Source of the DNA: Bacteroidota bacterium
GTDB taxonomy: Bacteria; Bacteroidota; Bacteroidia; Bacteroidales; UBA1402
NCBI GenBank assembly: GCA_030706285.1
Contig: JAUZOU010000031.1
Coordinates: 1 to 15,625 of the forward strand
Reading direction: 5' to 3'
DNA: 15,625 nt
The position numbers were made by a program, and so were the translations under genes. Positions 7,860-14,053 of this stretch are shown in pieces; position 1 is the stretch's first letter; every line of letters begins with the position of its first letter. The notes under the pieces are model-generated. The model worked only from the letters and a program-made list of their open reading frames with translations, was not told the origin of the DNA and searched no databases.

Positions 7860-8960
7860 TTAATCCAGAAGTTCCTGGTTGAACTCGAATTTTTTCAACA
7901 AATCGCTATTCCGTGAAATCCACTCCTCCATATTTTTAACTTGTTTGACAAGCAATCTTTCCGACAGATTTTTCTGATGGGTAAACAGATTGGGACCAAC
8001 TTGCTCCAGACCACTCTCAAGTAACAGGCCAACGACGGATTCTTCCCAATTTTTATCGTGACTGAACCATTTCAATGAGGTCTTTTCGTCTCGTTCTACC
8101 AGTGTCACCACGTTACGGGACGGACTGTCTGGCTCGATTTCCATACCATCATATTGTATGGCCAGGCTCAGTATTGGTTTGTTATCAGTGTCGATATTTA
8201 TAGCTAAGACGGCTTTCTTTTGAGGCTTGATCTCCTGGATGTCAAATCCTTCGGCGATAACTTTGCCGTTTTCAAGACAGCTGCTAATGAACGTCCTGAT
8301 GTATGCCTTTTCATAGGAAATAGGTACTTCAATTTCTTCTTTCGTGAGAAATGGCATCAGTTTCTTAAGGTCAATGTTTTCAAAGGCAAGTAATCGGTCG
8401 TTGATCAGCAGTGTGGCCGGAGAGCTGCTAAGTATCAATGGCTTTTTCCGGTACAGGTCTACGCTCATGTCATCGCTTTGTACCTGGATGGAATAATGAA
8501 TGCAAGCCTTCTCTTCATCTTTTCTGAATTGGTAAATTACTTCGGGCGTTTTGGCCGGTAAGGCAATCAGATCGGACTTGTACAGATTACGGCAGGTAAT
8601 TTCCCTCCGGATGTAGAATGGTAGTTGTGCGCTGGCCAGTAACATAGCCATCTTGTGTTGACAGTCTTCAACAAAAGGGCGTATGGTAGATGCGATCGTT
8701 TCAGGTTTCACTTTATTATGAAAGGATGCGACCGATTTTTCTTTTGAGAACCTGACCATGAGGTTAGCATCTGACATTTCCCCGGAAAGAAGGACAATCT
8801 GTTGAGACGCTTCATTCAATTGAGAAAAAACGGAGGATTTGCTGTCTGCAAATTCCAGAATTTCCAACGTGCCATATTCATTTTCCTGAACAAGAACGGG
8901 TTGCAGGACATTTCCCCAAAGAAGGTGTTTGGTTAGAGTGAGAACTATTTTTTCAGTCAT
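7860..8960 (-). CDS. Probable stand-alone or truncated N-terminal region of a Bacteroidetes SNF2-family helicase
   Basis: A 366-residue soluble protein with no signal peptide or membrane segment. From memory of the family, both ends resemble the N-terminal accessory region of long Bacteroidetes DEAD/SNF2 helicases (over 1000 residues): the opening MTEKIVLTLTKHLLWGNVLQP, and the end, where KNWEESVVGLLLESGLEQVG leads into MEEWISRNSDLLKKFEFNQ. In those helicases the chain continues into a further linker and the ATPase motor. Here it stops at LLD, and no Walker A, DEAH or helicase motifs exist anywhere nearby. The mtgA promoter begins immediately after the stop. It is therefore either a remnant left after loss of the motor or a genuine small paralogue. 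The frame is long and uninterrupted, so I call it a CDS rather than a pseudogene. Start at 8960 fits the family opening. Confidence 0.6.
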   Translation of the reverse strand: MTEKIVLTLTKHLLWGNVLQPVLVQENEYGTLEILEFADSKSSVFSQLNEASQQIVLLSGEMSDANLMVRFSKEKSVASFHNKVKPETIASTIRPFVEDCQHKMAMLLASAQLPFYIRREITCRNLYKSDLIALPAKTPEVIYQFRKDEEKACIHYSIQVQSDDMSVDLYRKKPLILSSSPATLLINDRLLAFENIDLKKLMPFLTKEEIEVPISYEKAYIRTFISSCLENGKVIAEGFDIQEIKPQKKAVLAINIDTDNKPILSLAIQYDGMEIEPDSPSRNVVTLVERDEKTSLKWFSHDKNWEESVVGLLLESGLEQVGPNLFTHQKNLSERLLVKQVKNMEEWISRNSDLLKKFEFNQELLD

Positions 8961-8971
8961 ACGTTTTAAAC

Positions 8972-9032
8972 TTGATGCAACTTTTTTTATACAAGTGTCA
9001 GCTGTTGGAAGGATGCATCAACCCCTTCCAAC
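8972..9032 (-). promoter_or_regulatory. Possible H-type pseudoknot in the leader of the 8960 gene
   Basis: GTTGGAAGG (9024-9032 read on the minus strand) pairs perfectly with CCTTCCAAC (9004-9012), leaving an 11-base loop. Eight loop bases, TTGATGCA (9014-9021), are perfectly complementary to TGCATCAA (8972-8979), which ends 11 bases before the ATG at 8960. The arrangement has stem 1 of 9 bp, stem 2 of 8 bp, loop lengths of 2, 1 and 24, and an A-rich third loop, which fits an H-type pseudoknot. Stem 2 would cover the ribosome-landing region. No U-run follows the hairpin on the minus strand, so it is not an ordinary terminator for that strand. Confidence 0.45.
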
Positions 9033-9045
9033 GACTGTTTTTTAC

Positions 9046-9332
9046 ATGATCAGATCTGGGACAGACGTTTTGTCAAAGCATGCCCGTATCGAGACTGATG
9101 ACCGGAACTGGTAGTTAAAAGCACCTTGTTCCGGTATTCAAATGCGTAAATTGACTCGTTCTTGTTGCTTTCCGATGCCTTGTTGCATCGTGTGCATAAT
9201 CATTCTTCTCTGAATGCGCAACGTGCTTTCAAAGAGAGTAGCTGAATGGAATAGCTTATAACATCAGGATAGTCAGAAGTTTATCTGGAACCGTCTGATA
9301 CGTCAACTGTCGAGACTTTGATCATTTCGGAC
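9046..9332 (-). ncRNA. Candidate structured RNA or long structured leader (unrecognised)
   Basis: A strong promoter-like TATCTTTG (9337-9344) predicts a minus-strand transcript from about 9332 into a stretch with no credible protein. Its ends pair: ATGATCA (9319-9325) with TGATCAT (9046-9052), then GACAG and ACGT (9307-9311, 9300-9303, separated by a 3-base bulge) with CTGTC and ACGT (9060-9064, 9065-9068). Directly abutting is helix 9295-9299/9263-9267 with a small inner hairpin (9274-9287). Two clear local hairpins follow: CGATGC/GCATCG (9173-9190, 6 bp, 6-base loop) and ACCGGAAC/GTTCCGGT (9101-9135, 8 bp plus an inner 3 bp). None of these helices conflict. I see no hallmark sequences of RNase P RNA or tmRNA, nor a tRNA. 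It could instead be the 5' leader of the 8960 gene. Covariation data are needed to make it firm. Confidence 0.4.
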
Positions 9333-9336
9333 GGTG

Positions 9337-9344
9337 CAAAGATA
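9337..9344 (-). promoter_or_regulatory. Strong Bacteroidetes -7 element upstream of the 8961-9332 transcript
   Basis: TATCTTTG on the minus strand matches TAnnTTTG and is followed by CACCG, a start-region style common at strong Bacteroidetes promoters. No TTG sits at the usual -33 spacing, but the upstream side is strongly A-rich (about 9355-9400). The expected start is near 9332, some 370 bases before the nearest start codon at 8960. Confidence 0.6.
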
Positions 9345-9447
9345 CGAATAGAAGCCATTCTTTTTTGTATTTTTGGCGTTTTCGTCAACTATTTTTTTCA
9401 TTTGTTCAGATCAGCGCTCCTTGAAGTGAGTGACAGATTCATGCCGG

Positions 9448-10353
9448 TCATCGTTTTGAAATGACCTGATTGGCCTGAAAAGTCCTGGCTGCCAGCAAAA
9501 GTTTGATAAATGCCTGAGCACTGTATTTTTGATAACTGTCTTTGAGTAGTAGTAACGATGCATGCATATTGATGTTTTGATCGGCTATTGGAATGGCTTT
9601 CAGTGTCTCCATACCATAAATGGATGCTTTTGACAGGACAGTAGCCCAATAACCGGTTTCGGCAAATTGCAACAAGGTATTCACATCGTTCAGTTCAACT
9701 CGAGGAATTAGCTGTAGGTAATTCATTTTGAGAATGTAGTTCAACGTTTCCCGGGCCGTTAGTCCGGCTGATGGCAGAATCAATGGATAGTTTTTAAGAG
9801 TGCTGAGAGATATCCTTTTCTGGCTGGCCAACGGATGATGGGGCGCGATGACCACACACAGTTCCGAGTCAAACAAAGTGGTTGCTTCAATCTGTGAATC
9901 TTCGGCCAAGGGTTTGTAGGTCAGGACGAAATCTACTTGCTTTTCTTTCAGCATTTCTTTGAGGTGGATGGCAGAACGATAGACGATTTCCAGTTTGATG
10001 TCCGGATATTGCCGGGAAAATTCGGTCACTGTATTGGTCAGCATATGGCTCAGACTATAGGTTACACCGATCTTTAAGGAACCGGTTTTGATATTCTGTA
10101 AGTCCTTGAGTCGCTGGATACCGTATGCAGAATCGCTCAATGTCTGTTTGGCATAAGGCAGAAAGGTCTGGCCGGCTTCTGTCAGAAAGACACGCTTGCC
10201 CTTCCGGTCGAACAACCTGATGTCCAATTCGTCTTCAAGCTGTTTGATTTGCTGTGACAGCGTGCTTTGAGTAATAAACAAATCTTTGGCCGCCTGTGAA
10301 AAATTTTGCAATTCGGCCGACCGGACAAAGTACTTGAGTTGTCTGAGTTCCAT
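9448..10353 (-). CDS. LysR-family transcriptional regulator
   Basis: A 301-residue DNA-binding regulator of the usual LysR length. The N-terminal winged HTH is complete: MELRQLKYFVRSAELQNFSQAAKDLFITQSTLSQQIKQLEDELDIRLFDRKGKRVFLTEAG spans residues 1-61. The effector-binding domain follows (about 90-295; KIGVTYSLSHMLTN, DFVLTYKPL, LCVVIAPHHPL, YPLILPSAG). An upstream ATG at 10443 would add 30 residues, but that extension runs through a promoter-like TATATTTG (10404-10411), and MELRQLKYF is the standard family start, so I choose 10353. It is divergent from the ThrE-type exporter genes with 170 bases between start codons and is the likely regulator of them; the inducer cannot be read from the sequence. 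Confidence 0.95.
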   Translation of the reverse strand: MELRQLKYFVRSAELQNFSQAAKDLFITQSTLSQQIKQLEDELDIRLFDRKGKRVFLTEAGQTFLPYAKQTLSDSAYGIQRLKDLQNIKTGSLKIGVTYSLSHMLTNTVTEFSRQYPDIKLEIVYRSAIHLKEMLKEKQVDFVLTYKPLAEDSQIEATTLFDSELCVVIAPHHPLASQKRISLSTLKNYPLILPSAGLTARETLNYILKMNYLQLIPRVELNDVNTLLQFAETGYWATVLSKASIYGMETLKAIPIADQNINMHASLLLLKDSYQKYSAQAFIKLLLAARTFQANQVISKR

Positions 10354-10403
10354 GTTTTCTAAATCGGTTTTATCGATAAGTGATATAGAATCTTTCCCGA
10401 TTG

Positions 10404-10440
10404 CAAATATAACAACTAGCTGGATAAGCCCATATCTTTG
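10404..10440. promoter_or_regulatory. Back-to-back promoters between lysR-type gene and exporter operon
   Basis: Two perfect TAnnTTTG -7 elements face away from each other: TATATTTG on the minus strand (10404-10411), leading to the LysR gene, and TATCTTTG on the plus strand (10433-10440), leading to the exporter. The -7 boxes are 21 bases apart, so polymerases at the two promoters would overlap, and one LysR-bound site here could control both. Neither has a TTG at the ideal -33 distance. Confidence 0.55.
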
Positions 10441-10523
10441 CACCAGGAAAAGTTCTTACGCACAGATTACTCTTACAGGTTTTCAACAGTCAACTGTGTC
10501 AATCATCAAATAAAGGTTCATCT

Positions 10524-11306
10524 ATGGCTGAAATTGATCTTCATCACCAGCTAAAAGAAGTTTCAAGATTTCTCATCGATTATGCGGCGAGTTCGATGTC
10601 TGTAGGCATGCAGACATCCCGTGTTGTTCGTAATTCAGAACGGATTGCGGCAGCCTGGGGCTTTTGCTGTGATGCCAGTATCTTCAGGAATTCGTTTATT
10701 GTGACCGTTTGGGATACCGGTAGAGAGCATTCTTACAGCAGTGTGGGCAACATCAAGTCGCTCGGGCTGAATTTTCAGATCAATGCGGCCTTGTGCCGGT
10801 TGAGCTGGGAAATCTATGACCAACAGTTACCCATGGAACAAGCCAAGGAAAAATACCTTGACATTGTCCGGACACCCAGGGAAAGCCGCTGGTTGGTTAT
10901 TATACTCGTGTCTTTGGCTAATGCCGCCTTTTGCCGGTTGTTTAAAGGTGATTTCGTAGCCATGGGCATTGTCTGCGTGGCTACCTTTGTCGGATTTTAT
11001 GTCAAACAAACACTGCAGCACCGTCATTGGAATGAGTTTGCCGTCTGGACGATCTCGGCCTTTATCGCTTCAATGATTGCCAGTCTTGACTATACGTTTC
11101 ATCTGGGGACGACGTCCGATATTGCCGTTGCTACGAGTGTGCTGTTTCTGATTCCTGGTGTTCCGTTGATCAACGGCATCATGGATTTAATTGACGGACA
11201 TATACTGTCCGGTACTTCTAGGCTGATCAATGCCAGTATGTTGATTGTCTGCATTGCTATCGGTCTGACCATTACCCTTCGTTTAGCTAGAATCGACGTA
11301 TTATGA
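10524..11306 (+). CDS. ThrE/YjjP-type threonine/serine exporter family protein, N-terminal-domain subunit
   Basis: A 260-residue membrane protein of the ThrE (DUF1212) family, whose members export threonine/serine; in E. coli the related YjjP-YjjB pair is linked to succinate export. The soluble N-terminal part (about 1-125) contains the family patterns SSMSVGMQTSRVVRNSERIA and WGFCCDASIF. About five membrane segments follow, with the diagnostic loop LIPGVPLINGIMDLIDGH around residues 211-228. In single-chain ThrE this half is fused to the short half encoded next door. Here they are separate genes whose stop and start overlap (ATGA at 11303-11306), so translation is probably coupled. The promoter-like TATCTTTG lies 84 bases upstream. 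Substrate is inferred from the family only. Confidence 0.92.
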   Translation: MAEIDLHHQLKEVSRFLIDYAASSMSVGMQTSRVVRNSERIAAAWGFCCDASIFRNSFIVTVWDTGREHSYSSVGNIKSLGLNFQINAALCRLSWEIYDQQLPMEQAKEKYLDIVRTPRESRWLVIILVSLANAAFCRLFKGDFVAMGIVCVATFVGFYVKQTLQHRHWNEFAVWTISAFIASMIASLDYTFHLGTTSDIAVATSVLFLIPGVPLINGIMDLIDGHILSGTSRLINASMLIVCIAIGLTITLRLARIDVL

Positions 11307-11848
11307 TGGATGGAATTACATTCTCCGGTTTGTTTTGGGATGGCTTGTTCGCTGCTATTGCGGCTGTCGGTTTTGCCATTATCAGTAACCCTCCCCGCAA
11401 AACATTGCTTATTTCGGCTGTTCTTGCAGCGGTCGGCCACAGTACAAGGTATTTATTGATGAATCTGCCGTTTTTTGAAACGAATATTGCATCTGCCTCG
11501 TTTGTGGCTGCGTTGCTGATCGGATGTCTGGCATTACCGTTTGCCCACTGGGTGAAAGTGCCGGTGGAGGTTTTTACGTTTCCCTCACTATTGCCGATGA
11601 TTCCGGGCGTATTTGCCTACAGATCCATTCAATCGTTGGCGAAGTTTTTAGGTAGTAGCGATTCGGCTGATTCTCAGCAATATATTAACCTGTTTTTCTT
11701 CAACGGGCTGACGACGGTGTTCGTTTTGGCGGCATTGGTGGTCGGCATTGCCATCCCGTTTTTTATCTTCAGAAAACAAACATTCAGTGTGACCAGGGAT
11801 AAAAAAGGACCTTTCGTTCAGGTTGCAGGTGAGGACAATGATTTGTAA
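11303..11848 (+). CDS. ThrE/YjjB-type exporter, C-terminal-domain subunit
   Basis: A 181-residue integral membrane protein (DUF3815-like) that would pair with the preceding gene product to form a complete exporter. It has four to five hydrophobic segments (DGLFAAIAAVGFAII, TLLISAVLAAVGH, ASFVAALLIGCLALPF, TTVFVLAALVVGIAIPFFIF). The signature FPSLLPMIPGVFAYRSIQS (residues about 93-111) mirrors the PGVP loop of the partner. The tail after residue 160 is basic, then acidic, and cytosolic. The ATG overlaps the upstream stop, the arrangement expected of an obligate two-subunit transporter. It converges on the HAD gene with a 36-base gap and no obvious terminator. Confidence 0.9.
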   Translation: MMDGITFSGLFWDGLFAAIAAVGFAIISNPPRKTLLISAVLAAVGHSTRYLLMNLPFFETNIASASFVAALLIGCLALPFAHWVKVPVEVFTFPSLLPMIPGVFAYRSIQSLAKFLGSSDSADSQQYINLFFFNGLTTVFVLAALVVGIAIPFFIFRKQTFSVTRDKKGPFVQVAGEDNDL

Positions 11849-11884
11849 GTTTGTAAAAAAGTCCATCCATTCGTCTTTTTGCAT

Positions 11885-12547
11885 TCAGCCAAGTACAATC
11901 GTTTTTAGCTGCCGGAAATCGCTGATCACGTAATCGGCCTGCTGAGCGTCGAGTTCTTCCCTGGTGCCATTACCGTAGGTGACACCGCAAGTCAGGCTTC
12001 CTGCGCCTTTGCCCATGGCGATATCGTAGGCTGTATCACCGACCACCATCGTTTCCTCCGGCTTCGAACCTGTCAGTTCCATCAACCGCCAGACCATATC
12101 CGGTGCCGGTTTGCTGTGCGGTACATCGTCATCACCCAATAGAAATGAAATGTAACCGGTAAGCTTCAGGTGATCCAGTGAGTCGATGAGCACATTTCTC
12201 CATTTACTCGAAGCAATTGTCAGCGCGACACCTTGTTGCTGCAGATAGGCCAATGTCTCTTTCACGCCGGGAAACAGGACGGTGTGTTCATAGTTGATGG
12301 CTGTATAATTGGCCCGGTATAAATCGACCGCTTTTTGGATCAATGCCGTATCAGTAAAATGGGCTGCTTTCGCGAAGGTATCTTCCAGAGGCAATCCGAT
12401 GAGCTTCCTGACGGATCCTTCATCAACCTGTTCGAATCCAAGCTGTTGCAAGGTCAGTTGGACAGTCCTGATGATGCTGATTTGTGAGTCGGCCAGAGTG
12501 CCGTCAAAGTCAAGTACAAGGGTTTTAACCGGTTGGTGCAGTGTCAT
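11885..12547 (-). CDS. HAD-superfamily phosphatase, phosphoglycolate phosphatase-like
   Basis: A 220-residue cytosolic phosphatase of HAD subfamily I with a helical cap. Motif I is DFDGTLADS with nucleophile D13 and acid/base D15. Motif II is the Ser in LTIASSK, motif III the Lys in HSKPAPDM, and motif IV GDTAYDIAMGKGAG. Members of this branch include phosphoglycolate phosphatase (Gph) and pyrophosphatase PpaX; the sequence does not tell which, so no symbol is given. It lies 53 bases downstream of the esterase gene on the same strand and may be read from its promoter. Confidence 0.92.
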   Translation of the reverse strand: MTLHQPVKTLVLDFDGTLADSQISIIRTVQLTLQQLGFEQVDEGSVRKLIGLPLEDTFAKAAHFTDTALIQKAVDLYRANYTAINYEHTVLFPGVKETLAYLQQQGVALTIASSKWRNVLIDSLDHLKLTGYISFLLGDDDVPHSKPAPDMVWRLMELTGSKPEETMVVGDTAYDIAMGKGAGSLTCGVTYGNGTREELDAQQADYVISDFRQLKTIVLG

Positions 12548-12590
12548 GATGAGTGTCTATTTTTTTTTGATAACGATTGATAAACCGAAA

Positions 12591-12602
12591 AACCGGCCGG
12601 TT
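12591..12602. repeat. 12-base perfect palindrome between esterase and HAD genes
   Basis: AACCGGCCGGTT overlaps the last bases of the esterase stop codon. On the minus strand it is followed by three more T residues, so it could act as a very weak terminator, or as a binding site for a dimeric regulator. Its stem is only four pairs around a GGCC loop. Confidence 0.3.
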
Positions 12603-13542
12603 ATTTGTATTCGATCGGCTTCAGAAAACCCGTTTCAATCAGCCATTCTTCCGTCAATTCTGTCCAAAGCCTGGTGCTGCCAGGTTGGGCGCGTACGGCA
12701 ATTTTGTGCCCGCCGTTCGGGAAGATATGTATGGATGATTTTTTAACGCCGGCCTTGAGCAAGGCGGAATAATAGGCGATGCTATTCAACGGAGGAACGG
12801 CCGGATCGTCTGAGGCGTGGAAAAGGATGGCCGGTGGCGTTTGGGCTGTCACATTAAGATCACAGGAAAACAGCCTCCTCAGATGTTCGTCATTTTTCCA
12901 TTTTCCCAGCAGGTTGGTCCGGCTGCCTTTGTGAACTATCGAATCGGCCATGGAAATGACCGGTGAAATCAGAATGGTAAAATTCGGTTGAAACGGACAG
13001 TTGTCCAGCGAATCGCCGATGGCAGACCAGTCTTCATTGATGGTCGAAACACAGGCCGAAAGGTGTCCACCGGCCGAACAACCCATGACGCCGATCTTGT
13101 GACTGTCGATGCCATATTCCGCTGCATGGGCCCGGATGTAGCGCAGTGCCCGTTGTGCATCCTGCAACGGCGCCTTGTAAGAAACCTCAACATCGGGTGA
13201 TTGTGGCAACCGATGATTCAGCACAAAGGCTGTAATACCGATGCTGTTGAGCCATTTGGCCGGTGTAAAGCCACTGATTTGATACGACAGTCTGGCATAG
13301 CCTCCTCCGGGAATGATCAGTACCGCTGTTCCCGTATTTTCCGCTTTGGACGGTTCAAAAACATAGACACCCGGCGTTCCAACCTGAGTGATGCGTTCGT
13401 TGACGATGGTATCGTTGACAACGATGCCTCTGGAATTAGGCATCCGTTTGTTCCAGATCGGAAGAAATGTCTGCGCGTTGGCTGCGAGGGCCATCCATAC
13501 CAACAGGCAAATGGCTGTTCGTTTTTTGTTGAGGTGATGCAT
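12601..13542 (-). CDS. Secreted alpha/beta-hydrolase esterase (acetyl-xylan esterase / BD-FAE-like)
   Basis: A 313-residue exported serine esterase. A signal peptide (about 1-23, ending ANAQ) precedes an alpha/beta-hydrolase domain with oxyanion loop IIPGGGYARLSY (77-87). The nucleophile is S156 in MGCSAGGH, the acid D246 in FHASDDPAVP, and the histidine H279 in NGGHKIAV. Related Bacteroidetes proteins remove acetyl or feruloyl groups from hemicelluloses in the periplasm and are often annotated as acetylxylan esterase, so glycan deacylation is the likely role, but the substrate is inferred. A -7 like TACTTTTG on the minus strand (13560-13567) sits 18 bases before the ATG. The HAD phosphatase follows after 53 bases. 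Confidence 0.9.
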   Translation of the reverse strand: MHHLNKKRTAICLLVWMALAANAQTFLPIWNKRMPNSRGIVVNDTIVNERITQVGTPGVYVFEPSKAENTGTAVLIIPGGGYARLSYQISGFTPAKWLNSIGITAFVLNHRLPQSPDVEVSYKAPLQDAQRALRYIRAHAAEYGIDSHKIGVMGCSAGGHLSACVSTINEDWSAIGDSLDNCPFQPNFTILISPVISMADSIVHKGSRTNLLGKWKNDEHLRRLFSCDLNVTAQTPPAILFHASDDPAVPPLNSIAYYSALLKAGVKKSSIHIFPNGGHKIAVRAQPGSTRLWTELTEEWLIETGFLKPIEYK

Positions 13543-13559
13543 GGTTTAGTCTTTTGTGA

Positions 13560-13567
13560 CAAAAGTA
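13560..13567 (-). promoter_or_regulatory. Putative -7 element of the esterase gene
   Basis: TACTTTTG on the minus strand matches TAnnTTTG. The predicted start site, near 13555, leaves a leader of about 13 bases before the ATG at 13542. No TTG is present at the usual -33 spacing. Confidence 0.5.
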
Positions 13568-14003
13568 GACAAAATGATGGAAAAACCGTTTTCTCCTGCT
13601 AAACGTTCATGCCATCCTGCCATTCGTCACTTGGGGGTGCGGAAAAGTGAGCGATCTGATATCACGACCGGTTTTGATCGAAGGTGGTTTCTTTAGAGGA
13701 AATCTTGAGGCAGGAGCATTGGCCGGAGGAGAAACGTCTTGATCGAAAGTGGTTCCTGTTGAAGGGAGCTCCGCCGCTTCCATTTTGATGCGTTTTTTCA
13801 AGTTTGCTCAGCTGGTGATAGTTTTTGCTGCTTTTGTTTTATTTCTTTAGCGTTCAATTGTCTAATTTTGTTTCCTGAACATGGCTGCCCATTTGCAGAC
13901 ATTGGATGGATACACTGATGGTTCCCCGGGAAAAATCATGCCTGGTTTTGAAAAAAAATCGATAAAACAAGCCTACTCACAAAAATGTCCGCGCAACCAA
14001 TCA

Positions 14004-14032
14004 TTGCTGCATTCGAGTGACAGATAACCTTG
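14004..14032 (+). promoter_or_regulatory. Putative promoter of the SGNH lipoprotein gene
   Basis: TTG (14004-14006) is followed after 18 bases by TAACCTTG (14025-14032), one mismatch from TAnnTTTG. A start site near 14037 would fall after the ATG at 14030 and before the ATG at 14054, which supports the latter as the true start. Confidence 0.55.
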
Positions 14033-14053
14033 GTGTTACTAAAAAATAAGCTC

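Larger units (their letters stand above)
8961..9447. other. Gene-free 487-base stretch
   Basis: No reading frame here looks like a protein. It holds, from right to left on the minus strand, the tail after the LysR stop, an A-rich tract, the TATCTTTG promoter, the candidate structured RNA and the possible pseudoknot described separately. No U-rich intrinsic terminator is visible for lysR. Confidence 0.7.
13543..14053. other. Gene-poor 511-base region
   Basis: Beyond the esterase -7 box (13560-13567) and the SGNH promoter (14004-14032) I see no convincing gene. It contains a 27-base imperfect direct repeat, TTGATCGAAGGTGGTT... at 13674-13700 and TTGATCGAAAGTGGTT... at 13739-13765 (21 of 27 bases equal). 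The only minus-strand frames here are short: 13607-13801 (TTG start) and 13798-13902 (34 residues, Lys/Gln-rich). Neither resembles a family I know. The region may be decayed coding sequence. Confidence 0.5.

Noticed and set aside
9004..9043. Intrinsic terminator on the plus strand (9-bp hairpin followed by T6)
   Set aside because: The T-run starts five bases after the stem and there is no plus-strand gene upstream to terminate; the loop complementarity to 8972-8979 suggests a different role.
9448..10443. Longer LysR start at 10443
   Set aside because: The extra 30 residues are not family-like and would be read from DNA containing the gene's own -7 box.
13607..13801. 64-codon minus-strand frame with a TTG start
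   Set aside because: Pro/Lys-rich with no family resemblance, no promoter or upstream signal, and it spans the two imperfect repeats.
13798..13902. 34-codon minus-strand frame (MSANGQPCSGNKIRQLN...)
   Set aside because: The Lys/Gln-rich tail looks mildly protein-like, but it is too short and has no promoter or homologue I can recognise.
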